64,000 bases of DNA from Bacillota bacterium (GCA_023409535.1 JAEYGZ010000046.1:62001-126000); one strand, 5' to 3'; numbered from the stretch's first letter, positions 33,846 through 42,430 are shown. A program made the numbers and translations. The notes: a model not told the origin generated them from the sequence alone.

Positions 33846-34331
33846 ATGGCTATTGATAAGGTTAGGGAATATTTAAAGAAATGGGGCAGGGATAAGGATA
33901 TCCTGGAGTTTGAAACCTCCAGTGCGACAGTGGAGTTGGCTGCCAATGCATTGGGTGTAGAACCCAGCAGGATTGCCAAGACATTGTCCTTTCGTACCGA
34001 GGAAGGGGCGATATTAGTAATTGCTGCAGGAGACGCCAAGATTGATAATAGCAAATTCAAATCCGAGTTTAGCATGAAAGCAAGGATGCTCACACCGGAG
34101 GAGGTTATCCTTTATACAGGGCATGCAATCGGCGGTGTTTGTCCCTTCGGTCTGGCACAGAACTTGCCGGTTTATTCGGATGTTTCTATGAAAAGGTTTG
34201 ATACGGTATTTCCGGCTTGCGGCAGCAGTAATTCCGCAATTGAGCTGACTTGCATGGAACTGGAAGAGTATTCCGGCAGTGAACGCTGGGTAGATGTATG
34301 TAAAGGCTGGGAGGAGGAACAGACATGTTAA
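33846..34331 (+). CDS. YbaK/EbsC-type aminoacyl-tRNA deacylase
   Basis: 161 residues from the ATG at 33846 (ACAGGAGGAAGG upstream); an in-frame ATG 60 nt earlier lies inside the previous gene and lacks a site. LGVEPSRIAKTLSF carries the conserved Lys, and GHAIGGVCPFGL is the hallmark GGxxP[FV]G loop. The family hydrolyses mischarged tRNAs, mostly Cys-tRNA(Pro) or Ala-tRNA(Pro). It overlaps the following esterase gene by 7 nt. Confidence 0.88.
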   Translation: MAIDKVREYLKKWGRDKDILEFETSSATVELAANALGVEPSRIAKTLSFRTEEGAILVIAAGDAKIDNSKFKSEFSMKARMLTPEEVILYTGHAIGGVCPFGLAQNLPVYSDVSMKRFDTVFPACGSSNSAIELTCMELEEYSGSERWVDVCKGWEEEQTC

Positions 34332-35134
34332 ATGAAACCATTGAGATTCAAGCAGAAGGTGGATGTGCAACCCTGACAACTTATATTTTGAAGCACGTTC
34401 CGGAGATAAATCCCGACAGAGTAAGACCCATGGTAATCATCTGTCCGGGAGGCGGATACCGCTTTGTAGCGGAGAGAGAATCGGAGCCAATTGCCATTCA
34501 GCTGAATGCTATGGGAATCAATGCAGCTATCCTGCGTTATTCCGTTTATCCGGCGCAGTTCCCGACGGCTGTTACACAGCTGGCAAAGGCAGTGTCTTAT
34601 GCCAGAGAGCACGCTAAGGAGTGGAATATAAGAGAAGACAGGATTATCATCGCGGGCTTTTCCGCAGGCGGTCATCTTGCAGCAAGTCTCGGCACCCTGT
34701 GGAAGGAGGAGTTTCTTGCGGATATCATGCAGATGCCAAGCGAGAAGTATCGGCCCGACGGACTGCTTTTATCCTACCCGGTCATCAGCTCCGGTGAATA
34801 TGCCCACGAGGATTCCTTCCGGGCATTATTACAGAACCGCTACGAGGAGCTGTTAGAAAAGGTATCCCTGGAGAAGCAGGTAACCTCCGATACACCGCCG
34901 GCTTTTGTATGGCATACCTTTGAAGACGGTCTTGTTCCGGTTGAAAATGCTTTGCTGTTTACACAGGCGCTGAATGAGAAGAAGATTCCCTTTGAGCTTC
35001 ATATTTATCCCAGGGGTGCGCATGGACTGTCTTTGGCTACGGAGGAAACAAGAATTTATACTGATGACAGACCGTTGCCGACGGAAGTCCAGAACTGGAT
35101 TACCATGGCCGGAACCTGGGTGAAGAACCTGTAA
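34325..35134 (+). CDS. Alpha/beta-hydrolase, acetyl-esterase type
   Basis: 269 residues. ICPGGGYRFVAERESEPIA gives the HGGG-like oxyanion region, GFSAGGHLAAS the nucleophile elbow (Ser in GxSxG), EDGLVPVENA the Asp, and YPRGAHGLSLA the catalytic His. This is the layout of the Aes/BD-FAE acetyl (xylan) esterase group that deacetylates sugars. There is no signal peptide, so it would act on imported acetylated oligosaccharides, in keeping with the plant-polymer genes nearby. Substrate inferred. Confidence 0.85.
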   Translation: MLNETIEIQAEGGCATLTTYILKHVPEINPDRVRPMVIICPGGGYRFVAERESEPIAIQLNAMGINAAILRYSVYPAQFPTAVTQLAKAVSYAREHAKEWNIREDRIIIAGFSAGGHLAASLGTLWKEEFLADIMQMPSEKYRPDGLLLSYPVISSGEYAHEDSFRALLQNRYEELLEKVSLEKQVTSDTPPAFVWHTFEDGLVPVENALLFTQALNEKKIPFELHIYPRGAHGLSLATEETRIYTDDRPLPTEVQNWITMAGTWVKNL

Positions 35135-35231
35135 CAGTAATCTTGATGAAAGCAGGTAATTATTGGTATAAAACGTACAGAAGAAGAGATATAATGTTAC
35201 ATCTTTTTAATTATATGAGAGAATTGGTATT

Positions 35232-35392
35232 ATGCAAGAATTAAAAACAGGGGAATTTTATTCCCATACAGTAATCAGGATTGGGATTTAAATCTTTACC
35301 TGATTATCGGTAGAAAATATAACTTTATTATTGATAAGAAATATGAGCAATTGATTTTGACCTTTGTGTATCGGGGCACAATACGGTTCTAA
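35232..35392 (+). pseudogene. Fragment of a metallo-beta-lactamase-like gene
   Basis: ATG at 35232 opens MQELKTGEFYSHTVIR and stops after 19 codons. One frame over, DWDLNLYLIIGRKYNFIID continues what reads like the start of an MBL-fold protein (NLYLIxGxxxxxLIDTG), then degenerates. The HxHxDH part is missing. The rest of the 362-nt gap (35135-35496) holds only a terminator at its right end. Confidence 0.35.
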
Positions 35393-35457
35393 AAAGATGT
35401 AAAAGGAAAAATACTAAGTATGCTGTAATTAAAGTGGACAGGTTGTCTGTATATAGT

Positions 35458-35488
35458 ATAAGGGAACTCCTTCAGGAGTTCCCTTATT
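35458..35488 (-). terminator. Terminator of the flavin reductase gene
   Basis: ATAAGGGAACTCC pairs with GGAGTTCCCTTAT around TTCA, placed 9 nt after the minus-strand stop. Confidence 0.75.
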
Positions 35489-35496
35489 ATTTTATC

Positions 35497-36087
35497 TTAT
35501 TCCTCGCTCGACGGCTTTCTGGTTGCCTGCAGTGCCTGTGTTATCTCTGCGATATACAGGGTATGAAAATCATTACTCGGATAGAAGTTATGACGATATC
35601 TTTCCTCAAGTATGGAACTGCCCTCCATATTCTGAACATACAGTTTCCTGCAGATAAATACGATGGAGGCTTCGCTGAAATATGGAGTGTCACCGGAGTA
35701 TTCCAGGGTTAAGCCGCTTTTTGTTATCTTATCCTCGTTTCGTCCGGACACGGTTCCAAGATAATTAAGCTTATCCTTATATTCCTTATCCAGAAAACTT
35801 AAGGAGAAGGTCTCTTCCCGATCAATAAATTCCTTGGTATAACGCTGGGGACGTACCACAATAAATGCTACGTTTTTTCCATACATTACACCCAGACCGC
35901 CCCAGGAGGCTGTCATGGTATTTACTTTATTCTGATCACCTGCAGTAATCAGCATCCATTCTTTTCCGATCATCTGGAAGGGATTTTTACGAAGCATATC
36001 CGGGGAGATTTCTTTAAATGTGTTCATACTAAACTTCATATCCTTTCTTAGCAAATTTGCGTGTAAAAAATCTTTGGTTTTCCACAT
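35497..36087 (-). CDS. Flavin reductase-like FMN-binding protein
   Basis: 196 residues if the ATG at 36087 is used; an in-frame ATG at 36039 (MKFSMNTF) is also possible, and neither has a strong ribosome site. The split-barrel flavin reductase fold shows in WMLITAGDQNKVNTMTASWG, GVMYGKNVAFIVVRPQRYTK and EETFSLSFLDKEY. Family members bind FMN and reduce it with NAD(P)H or act as FMN-containing oxidoreductases. Monocistronic. Partner enzyme unknown. Confidence 0.85.
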   Translation of the reverse strand: MWKTKDFLHANLLRKDMKFSMNTFKEISPDMLRKNPFQMIGKEWMLITAGDQNKVNTMTASWGGLGVMYGKNVAFIVVRPQRYTKEFIDREETFSLSFLDKEYKDKLNYLGTVSGRNEDKITKSGLTLEYSGDTPYFSEASIVFICRKLYVQNMEGSSILEERYRHNFYPSNDFHTLYIAEITQALQATRKPSSEE

Positions 36088-36171
36088 TATTCACTTTCGT
36101 TCTTAAAACCTACAAAACTAGTAGTATTATACGACAAGACCGGTACTGATGCAACCTGATGTCGAAAATTT

Positions 36172-36199
36172 CACCAACCGATTTCTTAAGCATATATTA
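36172..36199 (+). promoter_or_regulatory. Possible sporulation (sigma-K-like) promoter
   Basis: CATATATTA (36191-36199) fits the CATAnnnTA -10 of sigma K, with CACC (36172-36175) 15 nt upstream as a -35-like element. Transcription would start ~30 nt before the LysM-GH18 gene. The motif is short and AT-rich, so the evidence is weak. Confidence 0.3.
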
Positions 36200-36234
36200 T
36201 TTACATAGCTTTGATTAATCGAAGGGTGTTGACT

Positions 36235-37518
36235 ATGGTAATTCATACCGTGCAGCAGGGTGACACATTAAATTCAATCGCGCAGCAATATGGAGTATCT
36301 GCAGAACGCATCATTATAGAAAATGAGCTTCCAAACCCGGATCAGCTTTTAGTTGGGCAAAGTATCGGAATCAGAGTGCCGGAGACGGTGCATACCGTTG
36401 CAGAGGGAGACACATTGGAATCCGTTGCCCAGCAATACGATATTACCACAACTCAATTAATGCAGCGCAATCCGCAGCTAGCTGCGAATCAGACACTTTA
36501 TCCGGGGCAAACCCTGGTAATCAGTTATGCTGATGAAGAGATCATTCGTACAATAACTATAAATGGATATGCATATCCGTTTATAGATAGAACTGTTCTA
36601 AGAAAAACGCTTCCCTTTTTAACGTTCCTTTCTATCTTTACGTATGGTTTTACACCGCAAGGAGAACTCATTCCGCCGGACGATGAGGAACTGATCGCTA
36701 TTGCCAATGAGTTTGGTGTGGCACCAATAATGATGTTAGCACCAATGGATGCCCAAGGAGCCTTTGACACTAGTATCGCCCATAATTTATTTATCAATCC
36801 CCAGGGGCAGACGAACCTCATTAATAATATCGCAGCCAATATCGAGGCGAAGGGATACTATGGACTGGATATTGACTTTGAATTTATCCTTCCGGAAGAC
36901 GCCGAGGGTTTTCTTAATTTCATTACGGCGGTGCATACCAGGTTGTCTGCCGAAGGCCATATTACCATGGTGGCATTGGCACCCAAGACCTCAGGAACCC
37001 AGGCCGGCTTACTCTATGAAGCCCATAATTATCCGGCCATCGGGGCGGTTGCGGATATGGTGCTTTTAATGACTTATGAATGGGGATATACCTTTGGACC
37101 GCCAATGGCAACTGCTCCGGTGAATATGGTAAGAAGAGTCTTAACCTACGGAGTTTCTGTTATTGATACTGATAAAATTCTGATGGGAATACCGAATTAT
37201 GCTTATGATTGGCCTCTGCCCTTTGTAGCGGGAAGCACCCAGGCAGAATCTATCGGAAACCAGGAAGCGATCATGAGAGGTGTAGAACATAATGTTACCA
37301 TTCAGTTTGATGAGACAGCACAGTGTCCGTTCTTTTATTATACCGGCGAAAATGGTGTACAGCATGTGGTTTGGTTTGATGATGTCAGAAGTATGACCGC
37401 AAAATTCAATCTGATTCCTGAATTTGACCTGCATGGGGCAGGAATATGGCAGATTATGAGATATTTCCCGGGAATGTGGATGGTGGTGAACTCCCGGTTT
37501 AATGTGGAAAAAGTCTGA
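36235..37518 (+). CDS. LysM-GH18 glycosidase, spore-germination YaaH/SleL type
   Basis: 427 residues from the ATG at 36235 (GAAGGGTG upstream). Two LysM repeats (VIHTVQQGDTLNSIAQQYGV, then VHTVAEGDTLESVAQQYDI) occupy residues 1-95. A GH18 barrel follows, with GLDIDFEF carrying the catalytic Glu of the DxxDxDxE motif. The YaaH/SleL group cuts muramic-delta-lactam peptidoglycan of the spore cortex during germination; LysM repeats bind the glycan. There is no signal peptide, usual for spore-coat-associated members. A decayed copy of its 3' end lies at 38311-38516. Confidence 0.88.
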   Translation: MVIHTVQQGDTLNSIAQQYGVSAERIIIENELPNPDQLLVGQSIGIRVPETVHTVAEGDTLESVAQQYDITTTQLMQRNPQLAANQTLYPGQTLVISYADEEIIRTITINGYAYPFIDRTVLRKTLPFLTFLSIFTYGFTPQGELIPPDDEELIAIANEFGVAPIMMLAPMDAQGAFDTSIAHNLFINPQGQTNLINNIAANIEAKGYYGLDIDFEFILPEDAEGFLNFITAVHTRLSAEGHITMVALAPKTSGTQAGLLYEAHNYPAIGAVADMVLLMTYEWGYTFGPPMATAPVNMVRRVLTYGVSVIDTDKILMGIPNYAYDWPLPFVAGSTQAESIGNQEAIMRGVEHNVTIQFDETAQCPFFYYTGENGVQHVVWFDDVRSMTAKFNLIPEFDLHGAGIWQIMRYFPGMWMVVNSRFNVEKV

Positions 37519-37548
37519 TTAACCAGAATAGCATATAGATAGACAGTC

Positions 37549-37581
37549 AAAAGCTCCGGTCGGAAGAAACCGGAGCTTTTT
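37549..37581 (+). terminator. Rho-independent terminator
   Basis: AAAAGCTCCGGT pairs with ACCGGAGCTTTTT around an 8-nt loop. It ends the LysM-GH18 gene. Confidence 0.85.
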
Positions 37582-37850
37582 CAGAGAAAGTTGGATGATT
37601 ATATTTGAAATCTTTTACCGATATAGTACAAGACAGTCACAATATGGGGCAGTGAAGGTGAGAGAGGAGCTGTACTACCGACAGGGGTCAAGATCATAAA
37701 ATTCAATCCTTCTTTAATTCCGGCAGAGAGAAATGGTTTTAAAGATATATATTGGGACTGGATACAAAAAGTAATGTGTGAAGGGAAACACAAAGTGAAT
37801 ATGCCGGAGAAATTCAAGAAAAAAGCAGCAGGATATTGATAATAATTGAG

Positions 37851-37922
37851 TGGAGACAGCTGGACTTGAACCAGTGACCCCTTGCTTGTCGAGCAAGTGC
37901 TCTCCCACTGAGCTATGCCTCC
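37851..37922 (-). tRNA. tRNA-Val (anticodon GAC), with C at position 33
   Basis: Read on the minus strand, the 7-bp acceptor (GGAGGCA with TGTCTCC, one G-T pair), U8-A9, a 4-bp D stem (GCTC/GAGC), a 5-bp anticodon stem (CTTGC/GCAAG), a TTCAAGT T-loop and A73 all form. CCA is not encoded. The anticodon loop is TCGACAA, giving GAC at 34-36. The nearly universal U33 is C, and the outer T-stem pair (A-C) is mismatched, so the gene may be a weakened copy. It stands alone, with no other tRNAs in the window. Confidence 0.8.
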
Positions 37923-38045
37923 ATAGGTTATTATTATAACATGGAGAAATGAACATTGACAACTGAATATTGATAGTGGGACATAATTGGTATATACTGC
38001 AAATATGCAGGTCTATTTAATATATTTGAAGGAGAAGTATATAGA

Positions 38046-38228
38046 ATGTATACATATAAAGTTGTAAATGCAATACCACAATGGAAAGGTTTAAATCGTA
38101 TACCGATAGATCTTGAAAATTTAATTAATTTTGAAGCGGCTCAAGGATGGAGGCTTTTTCAAATTGTTCCAAATACGGAACATGGATATACTGAAGGACA
38201 TATTGTAGTATTTGTAAGAGAAATATAA
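38046..38228 (+). CDS. Small DUF4177-like protein
   Basis: 60 residues with GAAGGAG placed 9 nt before the ATG. MYTYKVVNAIP, ...FEAAQGWRLFQIVPN and HIVVFVREI follow the DUF4177 pattern (YKVV...LNxxxxxGWxLxxxxP...vvFxR). Function unknown. It lies between the two copies of the duplicated GH18 3' region. Confidence 0.6.
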   Translation: MYTYKVVNAIPQWKGLNRIPIDLENLINFEAAQGWRLFQIVPNTEHGYTEGHIVVFVREI

Positions 38229-38250
38229 AATACAAATTAGTATAAATATT

Positions 38251-38286
38251 CCTACTAACTATCCATATTTAGTTGGTAGGTTTTTA
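38251..38286 (+). terminator. Rho-independent terminator
   Basis: CCTACTAACTA pairs with TAGTTGGTAGG (one mismatch), then TTTTTATG. It ends the DUF4177-like gene. Confidence 0.75.
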
Positions 38287-38310
38287 TGTCGTTAACTGAG
38301 AATTTAGATT

Positions 38311-38516
38311 TATCGGAAACCAGGAAGCGATCATGAGAGGCATAGAACATAATGTTACCATTCAGTTTGATGAGAGAGACAGCACAGTGTACCTTCTTTT
38401 ATATACCGGCGAAAATAGCGTACAGCATGTGGTTTAATGATGTCGGAAGGAAATCGGAGCTTTTTCAGAAAAAGTTGGATAATTCTACTTGAAATCTTTT
38501 ACCGATATAGTACAAT
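38311..38516 (+). pseudogene. Decayed duplicate of the LysM-GH18 gene 3' end and its terminator
   Basis: 38311 onward repeats 37251 onward almost base for base (TATCGGAAACCAGGAAGCGA...) for about 125 nt, then loses ~170 nt, then repeats the terminator region of 37553-37632 (GGAGCTTTTTCAG, GATATAGTACAA). Small indels break the frame (GAGAGAGACAGC for GAGACAGC). It cannot encode a protein. It shows a tandem duplication that now brackets the tRNA and the DUF4177-like gene. Confidence 0.85.
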
Positions 38517-38611
38517 AGTCCTAAAATGAATTTTGAAATCAATGTCACACTAACCTAAGTGGAAATTTCAGAATTTGTTATTTTATACGGTTGATTTTGG
38601 GAGAAGTACGA

Positions 38612-39271
38612 ATGAAAATCATTGATATTGACACAGAAAGCAAGCTGATACTGAAATTCAGATATAAAGAGAAACCATATAGTATGGCCTTAGTATTAAT
38701 GGCAAAAAGCAGTAAATACATAGTTGTTCCGGCAATATTGGAGAAAAATCAGCTTGTAGATCCGGCTTCCTTAACTGATAAGGAGTTAATATATACTACA
38801 AAGGACGGAGTCTTTCAATTTGCGAGTACCAGAATGGAAACTGCCGTCTTCATGGGAATGAGAGTGTATTATGTCAGTTCTGAAGAAGATGTTACGAAAA
38901 TGAACCGAAGGGGAGCATATCGTGTATTCATCGGCGATTTGGTTAAAATTACGATAATTCTTGAGAACGGCAAAAGAAAGTATGTTGAAGGAATTTTGAA
39001 AAATCTTAGTGTTACAGGTATGGGTATCATATTGAAGCAGGATTTTGAGATTGGGTCAGCGATGCGTATCGTCTATGAGTTTGAGGGTGTCAGCTTCTTA
39101 TTGTCAGGGCAGGTTGTCAGAAAGGAAAAAGTAGCCAGATATCGTGCTTTTGCTTATGGCTGCAGGTTCAAAGATCCGAATAACAGCATTAACCGGATCA
39201 TTATACTCAAGCAGCTCAGGTCGAAAAAGTCAGGTCTGAAGACTGAAGACAGTAGCTTAAATAATTCATAA
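38612..39271 (+). CDS. PilZ-domain c-di-GMP receptor, YcgR-like
   Basis: About 219 residues from the ATG at 38612 (GGGAGAAG upstream). An N-terminal YcgR-like domain (about 1-95) is followed by a PilZ domain whose c-di-GMP signature is complete: RGAYR (Arg100 and Arg104) and NLSVTG (Asn131, Ser133, Gly136). YcgR-type proteins slow flagella or adjust surface behaviour when c-di-GMP rises. No flagellar gene lies next to it. A link to the Tad-like locus 20 kb away is possible but unsupported by position. Monocistronic. Confidence 0.85.
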   Translation: MKIIDIDTESKLILKFRYKEKPYSMALVLMAKSSKYIVVPAILEKNQLVDPASLTDKELIYTTKDGVFQFASTRMETAVFMGMRVYYVSSEEDVTKMNRRGAYRVFIGDLVKITIILENGKRKYVEGILKNLSVTGMGIILKQDFEIGSAMRIVYEFEGVSFLLSGQVVRKEKVARYRAFAYGCRFKDPNNSINRIIILKQLRSKKSGLKTEDSSLNNS

Positions 39272-39288
39272 GCCTTATATTTGTGACT

Positions 39289-39338
39289 AGGAGCAGTTGC
39301 GCGACTAATATATATTAGTTAAGCAGCTGCTCCTTCTA
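39289..39338 (+). terminator. Long hairpin terminator
   Basis: AGGAGCAGTTGC pairs with GCAGCTGCTCCT (one G-T pair); the loop holds the palindrome ACTAATATATATTAGT, so the whole element folds as one long rod. It follows the PilZ gene. Confidence 0.8.
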
Positions 39339-39447
39339 TATAGTTCGTATCATAGTTCGTATCAAAGTATTGAGTACAGTGAAGCTGGGGTGATCCGGCA
39401 GGATAGCGATAGTCATCAGAATTAATGGTTTTATATTCCGAGGTATA

Positions 39448-39483
39448 TGATACAATACAGATGAGAGGAAGTTTGACCGTCAA
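39448..39483 (+). promoter_or_regulatory. TetR-gene promoter with probable autoregulatory site
   Basis: TGATACAAT (39448-39456) is an extended -10. TTGACCGTCAA (39473-39483), a 5-1-5 palindrome, lies at about +10 and shares its half sites with the 22-bp operator at 40199-40220. Negative autoregulation is inferred. Confidence 0.45.
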
Positions 39484-39532
39484 TTGGCGCTGCATGTTGA
39501 TGATAAATATTATAAATAAGGTGGATTAGGAA

Positions 39533-40129
39533 ATGGATGAGAAAACCAATAAGAGAGTGCTCCAGGCGATGGAGACACAGAAAAAACTTCTTGAAACATC
39601 AATTCAGCTGATTATCAGCAAAGGCTATGATAATGTAACGGTTAGTGAGATTTGCGCTGCCTGTCATGTGGCAAAAGGAACCTTTTATACGTATTTTGAC
39701 TCAAAAAGAGATATTGTCAGTAAAATATTATCGGATATCAATCTAACGATGTTCCGGGATAAAGTGTGGGATGCTTCCTTCTCCGCAAAGGAACAATTTA
39801 AGGAATACATCGCTTTGTACATGAATTCGATTGAAAAGCAGGGAGTAGGATTTACAAGGGTGTTTCTCTCCATTATAATCTATGAAAAATTTAATGAAGA
39901 AGCAGTAAAGGCCGATCTCCACGAGGAAGTTATGAACGGGATTATCAATAGAGGAAAGGAAAGAGGAGAATTTCGAACAGATCTGTCAACAGAAATAATA
40001 TATAAGTATTTAAGGGGATATCTTTTTGGTATTATGATGGATTGGTGTATCAGTGACGGAAATTATTCCATCGCAGAAGGAGGAGAAGAAGCCGCCGCAG
40101 TCTTTCTGGATATGATCTGTAAGATGTAA
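39533..40129 (+). CDS. TetR-family transcriptional regulator
   Basis: 198 residues. The N-terminal helix-turn-helix (AMETQKKLLETSIQLIISKG, then VTVSEICAACHVAKGTFYTY and FDSKRDIV) is canonical TetR_N. The C-terminal ligand domain (about 75-198) is not close to a known group. It lies upstream of two extracytosolic flavoprotein genes whose promoter carries a perfect TTGACC-centred palindrome. It therefore most likely represses that pair, and itself through the similar site at 39473. The ligand is unknown. Confidence 0.9.
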   Translation: MDEKTNKRVLQAMETQKKLLETSIQLIISKGYDNVTVSEICAACHVAKGTFYTYFDSKRDIVSKILSDINLTMFRDKVWDASFSAKEQFKEYIALYMNSIEKQGVGFTRVFLSIIIYEKFNEEAVKADLHEEVMNGIINRGKERGEFRTDLSTEIIYKYLRGYLFGIMMDWCISDGNYSIAEGGEEAAAVFLDMICKM

Positions 40130-40168
40130 TCTGAAAAGGGAGAATTGAGAATTATTTATTGATTTTCA

Positions 40169-40220
40169 TTGACAAATTATTAACGAAGAGATAGAATGTT
40201 CATTGACCGCGGTCAATGAA
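40169..40220 (+). promoter_or_regulatory. Promoter and perfect 22-bp TetR operator
   Basis: TTGACA (40169-40174), 17 nt, TAGAAT (40192-40197). TTCATTGACC followed by GCGGTCAATGAA (40199-40220) is a perfect palindrome covering the predicted start of transcription, an ideal repressor site. It controls the flavoprotein pair downstream. Confidence 0.8.
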
Positions 40221-40353
40221 TTGAGAAAAGGGTAAAGAAGCCTGGAAACAGGATATTATTGGTGATTGCACCTGCGTATCAAATTGACGGCAGTTAAGGT
40301 ATAGCTTGGTATGTTAATAATTTAACAAAATGGAAGGGAGTGGGAAAAAGTCC

Positions 40354-40704
40354 ATGAGCAAAAAATTATTGCTTATTATCTTTGTCCTGTTGAGCTCTAT
40401 TTTTATGCTTGTCGGTTGCGGCAAGAAGGAGAGCAGTTGGAATGACGGTGAATACGAAGGAACTTCGGAGGGTATGCATGGAGATTTGGGTGTCAATGTT
40501 GTCATTGAGGATGGAAAAATCTCAAAGATAGATATTGTATCTCAGAATGAAACAGAAGGAGTTTCTGATGTGGCAATGGAAAGAGTTCCGGAGAATATCA
40601 TTGACAAGCAAAGCACTGAAGTTGATACGGTAAGCGGCGCGACGGAGAGCTCCAAGACAATCATTGCCGCGGTAGAAGACGCGCTTACTAAGGCGGAGAA
40701 ATAA
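40354..40704 (+). CDS. FMN-binding-domain lipoprotein
   Basis: 116 residues from the ATG at 40354; an upstream ATG at 40330 lacks a ribosome site. The signal peptide ends in the lipobox LVGC, so the protein is lipid-anchored outside the membrane. The single FMN-binding domain contains DTVSGATESS: Thr97 in S-G-A-T is the residue to which ApbE attaches FMN through phosphate. Such small FMN carriers pass electrons to partner reductases at the cell surface. The next gene encodes the matching FAD reductase. No apbE is in the window. Confidence 0.88.
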   Translation: MSKKLLLIIFVLLSSIFMLVGCGKKESSWNDGEYEGTSEGMHGDLGVNVVIEDGKISKIDIVSQNETEGVSDVAMERVPENIIDKQSTEVDTVSGATESSKTIIAAVEDALTKAEK

Positions 40705-40785
40705 GACACGGGAGGATATGCCGGCACCGAAATATGCGGTATTGCGAAAAATCAAGATTTTCCGGACGGCAGAATGGAGAGTATT

Positions 40786-42216
40786 ATGTTATATAACAGA
40801 AAGAAAAGATATCTTAGTATCGTATTAGCAGTAGTTATGATTGCGGTTTCCTTCAGCGGCTGTGCCGCGAAAGGGAAAAATTATGATGTGGTTGTAATAG
40901 GTGCGGGGGCCGCAGGCCTGGCAGCTGCCATAGAGGCAGCAGATGCCGGAGCTAAGGTCGCCGTTATTGAGAAAATGCCGGTGGCAGGCGGCAGTACTAT
41001 TTTATCAGCAGGTATTGTATACGCAACAGGCTCTGATATACAGCAGCAGGCAGGAGTACAGGATTCCGTGGATGATCTGGTGGCTTATTGGAGTGAAAGA
41101 GCAGACGGGAAGGCAGATGAAGCTCTGTTAAGAACAGTTGCTGAAAAATCCGGTGATACCATAAACTGGCTTGTGAATGAGATTGGCGTTCAGTTTGGTG
41201 ATCCGGTTCCGGCGGGTACCAGTCCTGTATTAAGAGCCCATATGGCAGTAGGAGGCGGTAACGGAATTATTGCTCCGATGAAGAAATATGCAGAGGGGAA
41301 AGGGGTCGAAATCTTTTTAGAAACGACAGCTACGGAACTGATTACCGGCAAGAAGGGTGAAGTGACAGGGGTAAAAGCAGTTGACAGTGATAAAAAAAAT
41401 CTTACCTTTCATGCAAAAGCAGTTATTTTGGCAACCGGCGGCTTTGACAGGAATGATGAATTAATGCAAAAATACGCAGCGGAGGCTGTGGGTGAATCAA
41501 CCTATGTTGCAGTTGGTAATACCGGTGACGGTTTGACCATGGCGGAAAAGGTAAATGCAAAGATTATCGGAAATGGCAGCGTAATCGGTTTTAAAGCGGT
41601 AGAAGGTGAGCTTAATCTCGAATCTGAAATAAGCTCTTTAATGTGGAATCCTCTCTTACTGGTAAATAAAGAAGGAAAGAGATTTGTGAATGAAGCCTCC
41701 GATTACCCCATCATTCATGAGGCATTGTTAAAGCAGACAGATTTGAGAGCGCTTTTAATATTTGATGCGACGACGTATAATCCGTTACTGGACCAGGCGG
41801 TAGAAAAAGGCGAGGCATATGCTGCCGATTCTCTGGAGGAACTGGCAGAATTAAGCGGTGTTAATAAGGATGCCTTCCTGGAAACAGTCAAGGAATATAA
41901 CCAGATGATCGATAATTCCGAAGACACTTTATTTAGCAAACCGCTCGCCGGTTATACCCGGATTGAAACCCCGAAGTTCTACGGAGTAAAGATAATAGCG
42001 GCATCCATCGGAACCATGACAGGGATACATATTGATACAGAAGCTCATGTGCTGGATAATAGCGGTAATATCATACCTAATTTGTATGCCGCCGGTGAGG
42101 TGGCAAACGGTACCTTTTTCTATAAGGTTTATCCTGCGAGCGGTACCTCCATACAAATGTCTCTTAGCCTGGGAAGAATTGCCGGTGAAAATGCGGCATT
42201 AAGTAAAGAAAAATAA
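40786..42216 (+). CDS. Extracytosolic fumarate-reductase-type FAD lipoprotein
   Basis: About 476 residues from the ATG at 40786 (GGAGAG 5 nt upstream; an ATG at 40774 is also in frame). The lipobox FSGC gives a lipid anchor. The FAD-binding Rossmann motif DVVVIGAGAAGLAAAIEAAD is followed by VAGGSTILSAG. The C-terminal PASGTSIQMSLSLGRIAGEN closes the FAD domain. Overall this is the flavocytochrome c / fumarate reductase / urocanate reductase flavoprotein family without heme. With the FMN lipoprotein it forms a two-part surface reductase for a small organic acceptor used in anaerobic respiration. The substrate-site residues do not let me name the acceptor. Confidence 0.88.
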   Translation: MLYNRKKRYLSIVLAVVMIAVSFSGCAAKGKNYDVVVIGAGAAGLAAAIEAADAGAKVAVIEKMPVAGGSTILSAGIVYATGSDIQQQAGVQDSVDDLVAYWSERADGKADEALLRTVAEKSGDTINWLVNEIGVQFGDPVPAGTSPVLRAHMAVGGGNGIIAPMKKYAEGKGVEIFLETTATELITGKKGEVTGVKAVDSDKKNLTFHAKAVILATGGFDRNDELMQKYAAEAVGESTYVAVGNTGDGLTMAEKVNAKIIGNGSVIGFKAVEGELNLESEISSLMWNPLLLVNKEGKRFVNEASDYPIIHEALLKQTDLRALLIFDATTYNPLLDQAVEKGEAYAADSLEELAELSGVNKDAFLETVKEYNQMIDNSEDTLFSKPLAGYTRIETPKFYGVKIIAASIGTMTGIHIDTEAHVLDNSGNIIPNLYAAGEVANGTFFYKVYPASGTSIQMSLSLGRIAGENAALSKEK

Positions 42217-42277
42217 TTCTGGTCTATCGGTGTTATAGTACGAATAGATTTCGCAGATACAAGGATGAATTAATATT

Positions 42278-42306
42278 GAGGAGCTGCCGTTTGCGACAGC
42301 TCCTCC
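42278..42306 (+). terminator. Hairpin terminator
   Basis: GAGGAGCTGCCG pairs with CGACAGCTCCTC around TTTG. It lies 60 nt after the flavoprotein gene. Confidence 0.7.
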
Positions 42307-42430
42307 TGTTCTGTCCAAAGGCCGGTATGCTGATGGAATACCGGTCAGACAGCTGCAAAAAAGAGAATTCTCCTTTTATATTATAAAAATTATAAAAGCG
42401 TAAGTATTATCGTATAGTCTTATGTGGATG

